DNA from: Rhynochetos jubatus | Taxonomy: Eukaryota > Chordata > Aves > Eurypygiformes > Rhynochetidae | Direction of reading: 5' to 3' | DNA: 64,000 nucleotides | Assembly: GCA_027574665.1 (NCBI GenBank) | Contig: CM050651.1 | Coordinates: 3,721,501-3,785,500, forward strand | Part shown: in pieces, positions 25,255 through 33,783 of the stretch | Position numbering within the stretch: position 1 is the first letter of the stretch | Layout of the letters: every line of letters begins with the position of its first letter | Program-made: the position numbers and the translations under genes | The notes under the pieces: model-generated | The model's database searches: none | Seen by the model: only the letters and a program-made list of their open reading frames with translations | Told to the model about the DNA's origin: nothing

Positions 25255-27363
25255 ATGTTGTGGTGGCTGGTCCGCACGTTAAGTTCTTGGATCTTTAAGT
25301 GGATGATAGAAAGGTGGGATTTACTGCCTTGGGTGCTCCTTATGATACTGATGATGTATGCTCTGACCAGACTGAAGAGTCTGATTTGGCTGGTCTGTAT
25401 ATTACTGGTTTGGGGAATAATCATGTATCTGTCTGCAGTACTGGCAGCGTTTGCATGTTTCTCATGTAATCTCATAGGCACTTTCACTAACTATACCTTT
25501 TCCCTTTTCACTTCTGGGACACAGCCTGTAGAGGAGAAATCATTTAGTGGGTTGCATGTGAAGGAATTATTCAGTTGGGTGGATGTGTGGAAATTATTCC
25601 AATTTTCTACCTCTTCTCTATGGTCAATGGCGCAAGTGTATGAGTATTTGGGAAATTTTTCATGGTCTCGGGGTGACCTGTGGTTAGTGATCAGCACATT
25701 TCTGAATGTTCTTGTGCTCTTGTGTAAAGTTAAAGAAATGTTTTGGAATACTGCCCCATCTGCTACTGGTGTTTGGGGAAGAGGCAGGCCCTGTGTGCTG
25801 GCTTCATCCCCCATGGCTACATCACTGCTCACAAGTAGCCCATCCTCTGCACCGACTCCACCCCCACGGCGACGTAAACGCCCCTTGACAGACACTCCAG
25901 CCACTGCACCGCCTGCGCCACCTCCACCCCTGCAGCAACATCAACACTTCTCGATGGACACTGCAGCCACTGCACCGCCTGCGCCACCTATACCTCCGCG
26001 GCGATGGCAACTCTCCTTGACAGACGCGGCAGCCACTGCACCCTCTGCGCCAGCTCCGCCTCCCACTGTGGTTCCACCTCCTGCTGCAGCTCCGCCTCCC
26101 ACTGCGGCTCCACCTCCCACAGCAGCTCCGCCTGCTCTGCCTCCTGCTGCAGCTCCGCCTCCCAGTGTGATTCTGCCTCCCACAGCGGCTCCACCTCCCA
26201 CAGCAGCTCCGCCTCCTGCTGCAGCTCCACCTCCCACAACAGCCCTACACACTGCAGGGTGCAGTGCAGCCGTGCAGACCCCTGTGTGGTACTGCCAGTG
26301 TCAACCAGCACCAGTGTTAGTTGACCCAGTACAGAAAAAGAAATGGAAGCGTAAATCAGGGCGTCTGGTACAGGTCGATGGGGAGACAGCAGGGCCATCC
26401 CAAGGGGCAGTGACAGGGACAGAGGATGAGAGTGATGCAGATATAACCATGCGATCTTTAGCCTTGAAAGAGCTCCGGGATATCCGGAGAGACTTTGGCC
26501 GTCATCAAGGTGAACATGTTATTACCTGGCTGCTCCGCTGCTGGGATAACGGGGCCAGTAGCATTGACTTAGAGGGCAGAGAAGCCAAGCAGCTGGGGTC
26601 ACTTGCTAGAGAGAGTGGCATTGACAGAGCAATTGGGAGGGAGACACAGAATGTAAGCCTCTGGAGGAGGCTTCTGGATGGTGTGAGGGAAAGGTATCCC
26701 TTTAAGGAAGACATGCCATATCACGTACACAGATGGACCACCATGGAGAAAGCTATGCAGTACGTGAGGGAACTAGCTGTGCTAGAGTTAGTTTATCGTC
26801 ATGATGGGAGGATGGATCCAGATAGAATCAGGTGCACACGACCCATGTGGCGGAAGTTAATGCAGAATGGACCACCCTCGATAGCCGCCGCATTTGCAGT
26901 ATTGACTTGGGAAAGGGATGAAGACCCAATAGTGGAGGAGATAGTTCAAAAGTTCCGGGGATATGAGGACATTGTTTCTTCCCCCATGCGGGCCTGTGTC
27001 TCAGCTATAGAGGAGCTGTCCAAAGAGTTTAAACAATTCAGAAAGGAGATGTTCCAATCCCCACCTGCACAAGCCAGTGTCTCAGCCATTAGGAGGAAGC
27101 GTTCCTTTCCTCAAAGACAGGAATATAAAAGGTATCCATCACGCCGTACCCTGTGGTTTTACCTACGTGACCACGGAGAGGACATGAGGAAGTGGGATGG
27201 AAAACCTACCTCGCACTTAGAGAAACGAGTATGTGAACTGAAAGGGAAAAAGCACACCAGTAAGGACTCTTCCAAGAAAACTGTTGCTCCCGTAGCCAAA
27301 CAGCAGCGGAGCAATAATCCATCCCTCCAAGACATGAGTGACCATGAATCAGGTAACTTTTAG
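25255..27363 (+). CDS. gag: gag of the ERV-L-like provirus, intact, unusual hydrophobic N-terminus
   Basis: This encodes 702 codons from the ATG at 25255; upstream in-frame codons start only with TTG, so the ATG is preferred. Residues 22-38 and 42-75 are strongly hydrophobic and another hydrophobic stretch lies at 142-157, suggesting membrane insertion rather than a normal matrix domain. Residues about 200-338 are proline-rich, with three imperfect 22-residue units and then many 5-residue Ala-Pro-Pro-Pro-Thr units. Residues about 400-610 look like capsid. The motif ITWLLRCWD near residue 425 recalls ERV-L Gag and mouse Fv1. The C-terminal 90 residues are basic and contain no CCHC zinc knuckle. 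Gag would form the particle shell and package RNA. It ends at a TAG that is in frame with pol. Confidence 0.92.
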   Translation: MLWWLVRTLSSWIFKWMIERWDLLPWVLLMILMMYALTRLKSLIWLVCILLVWGIIMYLSAVLAAFACFSCNLIGTFTNYTFSLFTSGTQPVEEKSFSGLHVKELFSWVDVWKLFQFSTSSLWSMAQVYEYLGNFSWSRGDLWLVISTFLNVLVLLCKVKEMFWNTAPSATGVWGRGRPCVLASSPMATSLLTSSPSSAPTPPPRRRKRPLTDTPATAPPAPPPPLQQHQHFSMDTAATAPPAPPIPPRRWQLSLTDAAATAPSAPAPPPTVVPPPAAAPPPTAAPPPTAAPPALPPAAAPPPSVILPPTAAPPPTAAPPPAAAPPPTTALHTAGCSAAVQTPVWYCQCQPAPVLVDPVQKKKWKRKSGRLVQVDGETAGPSQGAVTGTEDESDADITMRSLALKELRDIRRDFGRHQGEHVITWLLRCWDNGASSIDLEGREAKQLGSLARESGIDRAIGRETQNVSLWRRLLDGVRERYPFKEDMPYHVHRWTTMEKAMQYVRELAVLELVYRHDGRMDPDRIRCTRPMWRKLMQNGPPSIAAAFAVLTWERDEDPIVEEIVQKFRGYEDIVSSPMRACVSAIEELSKEFKQFRKEMFQSPPAQASVSAIRRKRSFPQRQEYKRYPSRRTLWFYLRDHGEDMRKWDGKPTSHLEKRVCELKGKKHTSKDSSKKTVAPVAKQQRSNNPSLQDMSDHESGNF
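25855..26270 (+). repeat. Proline-rich coding repeat region in gag
   Basis: From about 25860 to 26045 there are three imperfect 66-bp units sharing GACAGACRCT-like and GCCACTGCACCGCCTGCGCC segments. From about 26045 to 26240 a 15-bp unit close to GCTCCGCCTCCCACT recurs roughly a dozen times. The repeats keep the gag frame. The minus-strand glycine-rich and glutamate/leucine-rich frames here are shadows of this repetition. Confidence 0.85.
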
Positions 27364-27438
27364 AGGGGCCCTGCCTCCAGCCAGGTGGAGGAAAGGGACA
27401 ACCGTGTTTATTGGACTGTGTGGATTCGATGGCCTGGC
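27361..27438 (+). promoter_or_regulatory. Probable gag-pol stop-readthrough signal
   Basis: The gag stop TAG (27361-27363) is in the same frame as protease-pol, so gag-pol can be made only by reading through the stop. Ten nt downstream, CCTCCA (27374-27379) can pair with TGGAGG (27386-27391) around the loop GCCAGG. That loop is complementary to CCTGGC at 27433-27438, which would give an H-type pseudoknot. Gammaretroviruses such as murine leukaemia virus use a UAG, a spacer of about 8 nt and a pseudoknot for this purpose. Here the fold is inferred by eye, and the zero-length first loop may force one fewer pair in stem 2. Confidence 0.6.
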
Positions 27439-29877
27439 ACATCAGAGCCACAGCAGTACAAGGCTCTAGTGGACACGGGTGCACAGTGTACCCTCATGCC
27501 ATCAAGCTATAAGGGGGTACAACCCATCAGCATTTCTGGTGTGACTGGGGGTTCCCAACAATTGACAGTGCTGGAGGCTGAAATAAGCCTGACTGGGAAG
27601 GAGTGGCAAAAGCACCCTATTGTGACTGGTTCAGATGCTCCGTGCATCCTTGGCATTGACTATCTTAAGAGAGGGTACTTTAAGGACCCGAAAGGGTACC
27701 GATGGGCTTTTGGAATAGCTGCTTTAGAGACTGATGAAATTGAGCAGCTGTCTGTCTTGCCTGGTCTCTCAGAGGACCCTTCTGTTGTGGGACTGCTAAA
27801 GGTTGCAGATCAACAGGTGCCGATTGCCACCACAACAGTGCACCGGCGGCAGTATCGCACTAACAGAGACTCTTTGCTTCCCATCCAGAAGCTGATTCGT
27901 CAGCTGGAGAGCCAAGGGGTGATCAGCAAAACCCGCTCACCCTTTAACAGCCCCATCTGGCCAGTGCGTAAGTCTGATGGGGAATGGAGACTGACAGTGG
28001 ACTATCGTGGCCTGAATGAAGTCACGCCACCACTGAGTGCTGCTGTGCCGGACATGCTGGAACTCCAATACGAGCTGGAGTCGAAGGCAGCCAAGTGGTA
28101 CGCCACGATTGACATTGCTAATGCCTTTTTCTCCACTCCTTTGGCAGCAGAGTGCAGGCCACAGTTTGCTTTCACCTGGAGGGGCATCCAATACACCTGG
28201 AATCGGCTGCCCCAGGGGTGGAAGCACAGCCCTACCATCTGCCATGGACTGATCCAGACCACACTGGAACAGGGTGCAGCACCAGAGCATCTGCAGTACA
28301 TTGATGACATCATTGTATGGGGTGACACAGCAGACGAAGTTTTTGAGAAAGGGAAGAAGGTCATCCAAATCCTCCTGAAAGCTGGTTTTGCCATAAAGCA
28401 AAGTAAGGTCAAGGGACCTGCACGAGAGATCCAGTTCTTAGGAATAAAGTGGCAAGATGGGCGTCGCCAGATCCCGATGGACGTGATCAATAAAATCACA
28501 GCTATGTCCCCACCAATAAGCAAAAAGGAAACTCAGGCTTTCCTAGGTGTTGTGGGTTTCTGGCGGATGCATATTCCAAATTACAGCCAAATTGTCAACC
28601 CTCTCTATGCAGTGACCCGGAAGAAAAACAATTTCCAATGGGGCCCTGAGCAGCGCCAAGCCTTTGAACAGATCAAGCAGGAGATTGTGCATGCAGTAGC
28701 CATTGGACCAGTCCAGACAGGGCCAGAGGTAAAGAATGTGCTCTACACCTCAGCCGGGGAGAATGGGCCTACCTGGAGTCTCTGGCAAAAAGAACCAGGG
28801 GAGACCCGAGGTCGACCCCTTGGATTTTGGAGCCGGGGATACAGAGGATCCGAGGCCTGCTACACTCCAACCGAAAAAGAGATACTGTCAGCTTATGAGG
28901 GAATCCGATCTGCCTCAGAAGTGGTTGGAACTGAAACACAGCTCCTCCTGGCACCTCGACTGCCAGTGCTGGGCTGGATGTTCAAAGGCAGAGTCTCTTC
29001 TACTCATCATGCCACCGATGCTACGTGGAGTAAGTGGGCTGCCCTGATCACACAACGAGCTCGCATAGGAAATCCCAGTCGCCCAGAAATCCTAGAAGTG
29101 ATCATGGACTGGCCGGAAGGCAAGGACTTTGGAATGTCACCAGAGGAGGAGGTGACACGGGCTGAAGAGGCCCCTTTGTACAACCAGTTGCCGAACAATG
29201 AGAAACAATATGCCCTGTTCACGGATGGGTCCTGCCGCATTGTAGGGAAACATCGGAGGTGGAAGGCTGCTGTTTGGAGTCCTACACGACAAGTTGCAGA
29301 GACTGCAGAAGGACAAGGTGAATCCAGTCAATTTGCAGAGGTAAAGGTCATCCAGCTGGCTTTGGACGTTGCTAAACGAGAGAAATGGCCAGTGCTTTAT
29401 CTCTACACTGACTCCTGGATGGTGGCAAATGCACTGTGGGGGTGGCTACAGCAATGGAAACAGAGCAACTGGCAACGCCGAGGCAAACCCATCTGGGCTG
29501 CAGCATTATGGCAAGACATTGCTTCCCGTCTAGACAACCTGGTCGTCAAAGTGCGTCACGTCGATGCCCACGTACCCAGAAGTCGAGCTACTGAAGAGCA
29601 TCGATACAACCAGCAGGTGGATCAAGCTGCTAAGATTGCAGTGGCTCAGGTGGATCTGGACTGGCAACATAAAGGTGAGCTGTTCATGGCTAGGTGGGCA
29701 CATGACACCTCAGGCCACCAAGGGAGAGATGCCACGTACAGGTGGGCTCGTGACCGAGGGGTGGACTTGACCATGGACGCTATTGCACAGGTCATTCATG
29801 AATGTGAGACGTGCTGCCATCAAACAGGCCAAGAGGGTGAAGCCTGTTTGGTATGGGGGGCGATGGCTGAAATATAA
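27364..29877 (+). CDS. pol: pro-pol: protease, reverse transcriptase, RNase H, start of integrase
   Basis: Open from the codon after the gag stop to TAA at 29875. Numbering from 27385, the aspartic protease motif DTGA lies at 30-33, with ILGIDYL about 60 residues on. Reverse transcriptase has LPQGWKHSP and YIDD at 305-308 (28297-28308). RNase H has DGS with D614, then Glu, YTDSW and a final Asp in NQQVDQ. The integrase zinc-binding motif H773, H778, C807, C810 follows. The frame breaks just after C810 and the last 17 or so codons are out-of-frame readthrough. RT motifs are of the ERV-L/class III type. No dUTPase is present. Confidence 0.92.
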   Translation, partial: RGPASSQVEERDNRVYWTVWIRWPGTSEPQQYKALVDTGAQCTLMPSSYKGVQPISISGVTGGSQQLTVLEAEISLTGKEWQKHPIVTGSDAPCILGIDYLKRGYFKDPKGYRWAFGIAALETDEIEQLSVLPGLSEDPSVVGLLKVADQQVPIATTTVHRRQYRTNRDSLLPIQKLIRQLESQGVISKTRSPFNSPIWPVRKSDGEWRLTVDYRGLNEVTPPLSAAVPDMLELQYELESKAAKWYATIDIANAFFSTPLAAECRPQFAFTWRGIQYTWNRLPQGWKHSPTICHGLIQTTLEQGAAPEHLQYIDDIIVWGDTADEVFEKGKKVIQILLKAGFAIKQSKVKGPAREIQFLGIKWQDGRRQIPMDVINKITAMSPPISKKETQAFLGVVGFWRMHIPNYSQIVNPLYAVTRKKNNFQWGPEQRQAFEQIKQEIVHAVAIGPVQTGPEVKNVLYTSAGENGPTWSLWQKEPGETRGRPLGFWSRGYRGSEACYTPTEKEILSAYEGIRSASEVVGTETQLLLAPRLPVLGWMFKGRVSSTHHATDATWSKWAALITQRARIGNPSRPEILEVIMDWPEGKDFGMSPEEEVTRAEEAPLYNQLPNNEKQYALFTDGSCRIVGKHRRWKAAVWSPTRQVAETAEGQGESSQFAEVKVIQLALDVAKREKWPVLYLYTDSWMVANALWGWLQQWKQSNWQRRGKPIWAAALWQDIASRLDNLVVKVRHVDAHVPRSRATEEHRYNQQVDQAAKIAVAQVDLDWQHKGELFMARWAHDTSGHQGRDATYRWARDRGVDLTMDAIAQVIHECETCCHQTGQEGEACLVWGAMAEI
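29812..29820 (+). other. Frameshift in integrase
   Basis: Pol coding passes from the frame of 27364 to the frame of 29816 immediately after the CxxC of the integrase zinc-binding motif. The shift equals one extra base or two missing bases near 29812-29820. Both flanking frames are otherwise free of stops and carry recognisable integrase sequence, so this is a single lesion rather than decay. Confidence 0.85.
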
Positions 29878-30547
29878 ATATGGGGAGGCCTGGCAGGTTG
29901 ACTACATCACACTGCCTAAGACCCGCAAAGGCAAGTGCCATGTGCTCACAATGGTGGAAGCAACCACTGGGTGGCTGGAAACATATCCTGTGTCCCATGC
30001 CACTGCCCGGAATACTATCCTGGGCCGTGAAAAGCAAGTCCTGTGGCGACATGGCACCCCAGAGAGGGTTGAATCAGACAATGGGACTCATTTCCGAAAC
30101 AGCCTCATAGACACTTGGGCCAAAGAGCATGGCATTGAGTGGGTGTATCACATCCCCTACCATGCACCTGCCTCTGGGAAGGTTGAACGGTGCAATGGGC
30201 TGTTGAAGACCACCCTGAAGGCAATGGGGGGTGGGACTTTCAAAAATTGGGATACACATTTGTCAAAGGCCACCTGGTTAGTCAACACCAGAGGATCTGC
30301 CAACCGTGCTGGCCCAGCTCAATCAAAACTTCTGCGCACTGTGGAAGGAGATAAGGTCCCTGTAGTGCATGTTAAGAACATGCTGGGAAAAACAGTCTGG
30401 GTTATTCCTGCCTCGGGCAAAGGCAAACCCATCCGTGGGGTTGCTTTCGCTCAAGGACCTGGAGGTACTTGGTGGGTGATGAGAGAAGATGGGCAAGTCC
30501 GATGTGTGCCTCAAGGAGATTTGATTCTGGGTGAAACTGGCCCATGA
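29816..30547 (+). pseudogene. Integrase catalytic core and C-terminus, out of frame with pol
   Basis: This is the remainder of integrase in the second frame. The catalytic triad is visible: Asp in QVDYITLP, Asp in SDNGTHF and Glu in GKVERCNG. Thirty-five residues lie between the second Asp and the Glu (DD35E). A C-terminal segment rich in Trp and Val (GKTVWVIP, GGTWWVM) fits the SH3-like DNA-binding domain. The first Met in this frame lies upstream of the frameshift and is not expected to be a real start. As it stands the copy cannot make a full integrase by simple translation. Confidence 0.88.
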
Positions 30548-30917
30548 ACTAAATTGTATGATGGACGTTAACTGCTGCAAATAACCCTTGTTCTGAGCTC
30601 TATGTTGCAGTAATCACTCTGGCAGAGATCACCTGAATCTACAGAGGTCCAGCCTTGCCAGAAGGGCAGTAGTGACCTGACCTGAGCTGGCATCGGCGCC
30701 CAACGATCCCACGCAACACTTCACCTTTTCTGTCCTGAGTGACCACCTGATAGAACCCAAAGTCATGGACTAATGGACGTTTTGCCAATATGGTTCATGG
30801 ACCAAGGGAATGATATCTGTGTGGGATGGGATGGGAAAGGGGAAGCTGGTTCATGTGAATTTATGGATGATATGGAAATAAGCATGACGTAAATGGTATG
30901 AAATTAGGGGTGGAGAA
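30548..30917 (+). other. Post-integrase leader to the 3' LTR: no env, no dUTPase
   Basis: This is 370 nt of non-coding proviral sequence. It contains an 11-nt copy of the core of the primer site (GGCGCCCAACG, 30695-30705) and ends in the purine-rich tract. No open frame of note is present, so this family apparently has no envelope gene here. Confidence 0.85.
30906..30917 (+). other. Polypurine tract
   Basis: AGGGGTGGAGAA directly precedes the TG of the 3' LTR and contains only one non-purine. This is the expected primer for plus-strand DNA synthesis. Confidence 0.8.
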
Positions 30918-31712
30918 TGTGCTGGGTTCAGTCAGGAAAGGGCTAACTCCCTTTACTCTGGTTGCCAGGGAACTCTGTTGCTGGACAGTAAGTGAAAACA
31001 TTGATAAGGCCTCAGCTGGTGCTGTGGATGGCCTGTACTGAACTCAAGGTCTTTTGTCCGCTTTGGATACTGTAGCTGACCCAGACGAACCAAGGAAGTA
31101 TTTCATCCCATAGTACGTCATGTTCCGGTCTCTTTGGGTGGGGAAGAGGGTCCGGTAGCCATTACTCTTCCCTTCTCTCTCTCTCCCTTACTCCCTTGCT
31201 CGTCTCTCTGGGCACTTGCTCACCCTCCTGCGTTAGCTGCTTTGCTAACTCCTGTGCTGGCTCATTCGTGTGGGAGCTGGTGGATTGTTTTGACTTTTCT
31301 GGCCGTGTTATCAGTGATAAGGTTTGCTCAGAATCTGCTGCGTAGGCTCCCGGGCTCCGGCCTTCAGGCCGCGGCTCTCGGGCTGCGATCGCTCTCGGGC
31401 TGTGGGTCTCGGGCTCTCGGGGTCTGATTTTCATCCCTCAACATCTGGGTGTGCATTGGTCAGTGGATGGTGGGAAATTGTATCATATTGTATATATTGT
31501 ACTATATGTTTCATTTTCTACTATTTTAAGTATTTATTAGCAGTAGTACCTGTATATATTGATTTAGATTTAATTAGTAAATGGTTCTTATCTCAATTTT
31601 ACGAGCTTCCTTATTTCTTTTTCCTCCGATTCTTCCCCTCCACTGGAGGAGGGGAGGGGGATTTGTGAGAGTGGCTTCGTGGTATTTTGCTAGCCGGAGT
31701 TAAACCACGACA
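30918..31712 (+). repeat. 3' LTR of the ERV-L-like provirus
   Basis: It is 795 bp and differs from the 5' LTR at seven positions: four in the first 120 bp and three in the last 150 bp, with no indels. One change turns AGCAAA into AGTAAA in the AT-rich segment near 31578, a weak polyadenylation-like hexamer that may be incidental. Confidence 0.95.
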
Positions 31713-31717
31713 ATGAC
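31713..31717 (+). repeat. Right target-site duplication ATGAC
   Basis: Exact partner of 24354-24358, directly after the CA end of the 3' LTR. Confidence 0.9.
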
Positions 31718-33750
31718 GAATGACTGTAGGCTAGAAGTAGACCATTGTCTGTCTAAATGTATTTTTATTCATGTATTTTTCACAGAGCAATGAGAAGTGA
31801 GTTGTCCCTTTCAACTGAGGAGGCTAATAAAAAATGAACAAAGTCAGTCTAGTGGGTTGTGTTTTTTGGTGTGGTGGTGTTGTTTTTTCTATTGCATTTA
31901 TAGTGCAGTCAGAGTGAAAGTTGCTGGGTTTGTAACCTTGACTTTTGAAAATTTTGAGTTTAAAAAAAACCCTAAGATTTTTAACAAGTGTGTCCTCTTG
32001 CTGTGTAGTTTGTTCAAAAGATGCCATACCTTGAAGAAGTGAGTATGACTCAGTAAACAATTACATCTCCTGAAACTGTTTTGCTCTGGAGATCTGACTT
32101 CTTCAGGTTTTAATGGCAGCCTAACTCACAAACAATAGGTATTCAAATTCTTAAAACAACTTATTTGCTTGCATATATGATTGCTTTTTATGTTAATAGA
32201 AATACAAATACAGTGTTTTCTTATGTTTTCCTTTCTTAAATCAAGTAAGTAAAATTCCACTATAATTGCCTAGAATTAAAATAAGAAGGTCCTTAAAAGA
32301 AGAGCTGATTAATTGATAGGTTTCTGTATATATATTTATTCAAACAATTATGGTTCTTGTAATATTAATTTTGTTGTTTACCCAAGAGGTGTGTGAAGTG
32401 TGTGTGTGTGTAAACACATCTGTATACACATTACATGTCGCAAGAGGGACTATGTGAAGTGTAGTTTGAGTTGGAATTTGTAGGGTATGCTTTAAGAAAG
32501 GATTATTTTGTTTTACTTATCAAAGTAATAAACCCATGTGGTCTAGCTACTAGCACCCAGCAACGGAAACTGTAACTTTCTGAGATGGAGTATTTTTTGA
32601 CTATATACAGTGTATTGAAAGAAAATGTGGTCAAGTTTTTTTGTATTGAGGAGAAGAAATTGAAATTTTTGTAAGACTCAGGTGTAATAGCATCTGACAG
32701 ATTGCAGTAATGTGTTTTCACATTGAGAATACTGCTTTAATCTGCTTGTGAAGAAATTAAGGTAGTGCCACAACTGGTGTGATGCACAATGAATAGGAGT
32801 TATTAGTTACGTACTGTTTATGTAATACTAAACTATATTGCAATTGTATCATGTTATTTTCAGGAAATGAGAGTGATATAGTAGGAATGAAAAATGACCT
32901 ACATTAAAAGTAAATAAATTAATGAAAATTTATCAAAAATGTGCCAATGCTTTGAAGTTATGGATGAGGAAAAGCCTAATTTGGTGCTTATCTTGAAAAA
33001 ATTATGTAGCTGAAATTTGATAAGAAAATGTTTGTTTCATTCAGGTCTGTTAAAATTGTCAACAATCTAGGCTGTGAGCAAGGTTTCTGATACACTTACA
33101 TTTTGGAATTGGTATATCTGTTTTCTTTAGCTGTTCTGCAGAGGTTCATATCCGATGCAGTCCTGATGTGATGAACAGTTAACTTGCTGATTTGATATGG
33201 TTGGTCTGTTTCATCTGGAACTTTACTGTTCAGATTGATTACGTATACTATTTCTTCTTCTTGAACATGGATTTATTGTTCTAGTAGAATCTTCCTAGAA
33301 GCTTTGGGAAAAAATTTTCTTTTCTTCTACACTGTCTGCATAATGAGAACTTGCTATTATTTATCTTTATTCCTTTGTGTTTATACCAAATTAAGAAGGG
33401 ATGCCTTAACAAAACTCTTAAAGCCTCTAGCAATAAATTTAAGCACCAATTTTTTGCCAAGACAGCTGGCAGAACTTCCATTGTCTTTTCCTGAGTTGGA
33501 GCTGGTTTTCGCCTTCTGTTCATGAACAGCTGTGTAAGCTCTGTATGTACTCTCTATATGTAAGTGTAAAAACATAGCCACTTAAAAATTGTATCCAAGT
33601 CTTGAGATTTTTTTTTTTTTTCTGTAAGTTCTTGGAATTTCATGCTTTTTGTTTGGAAAATTGAAAGAAAATGGGCTGGATGTGATGCTGCCTCTTTTCT
33701 TCTTACATTTTCATTGGAAGTATACTAATTTATAATTTTTTTCTTTGCAG
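31718..33750 (+). other. Intron downstream of the provirus
   Basis: Contains a short T/G-rich run at 31848-31885 and a small GT-rich microsatellite near 32390-32411. No coding or transposon feature is recognised. Confidence 0.45.
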
Positions 33751-33783
33751 GTTGAGGTCTACCATAAATTCAAAATGTCTTAA
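33751..33783 (+). CDS. Candidate exon 7 of unrecognised gene
   Basis: A very strong acceptor (tataatttttttctttgcag) opens a 33-nt exon, phase 2 in and out, encoding LRSTINSKCL with junction Gln before and Lys after. The donor TTAA|gtaatg is mediocre. The phase bridges the exons at 22172 and 36588 exactly. The shortness of the exon keeps confidence moderate. Confidence 0.5.
   Translation, partial: VEVYHKFKMS

Larger units (their letters stand above)
24359..31712 (+). mobile_element. Near-complete ERV-L-like endogenous retrovirus
   Basis: This 7,354-bp provirus has the order 5' LTR, primer site, gag, in-frame stop, protease-RT-RNase H-integrase, purine tract, 3' LTR. The LTRs are equal in length (795 bp), start TG, end CA and are flanked by ATGAC. 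Seven substitutions separate them (about 0.9 percent), so the insertion is young on a bird time scale. The reverse transcriptase and the Fv1-like capsid region resemble class III ERV-L elements, while the primer site matches tRNA-Lys1,2. There is no env and no dUTPase. The only clear lesion is one frameshift in integrase; gag and the rest of pol are open. It lies in the same orientation as the host exons, in the intron 22248-33750. Confidence 0.95.

Noticed and set aside
25491-26398. Minus-strand glycine-rich and other frames opposite gag
   Set aside because: Shadows of the in-frame proline-rich repeat on the plus strand.
28002-28523. Minus-strand frames of 154-173 codons opposite reverse transcriptase
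   Set aside because: They lie antisense to a clear YIDD reverse transcriptase and have no independent motif.
31757-31767. 11-nt microexon (AGCAATGAGAA) with good acceptor and donor
   Set aside because: It is too short to support, and the flanking exons already join in phase without it.
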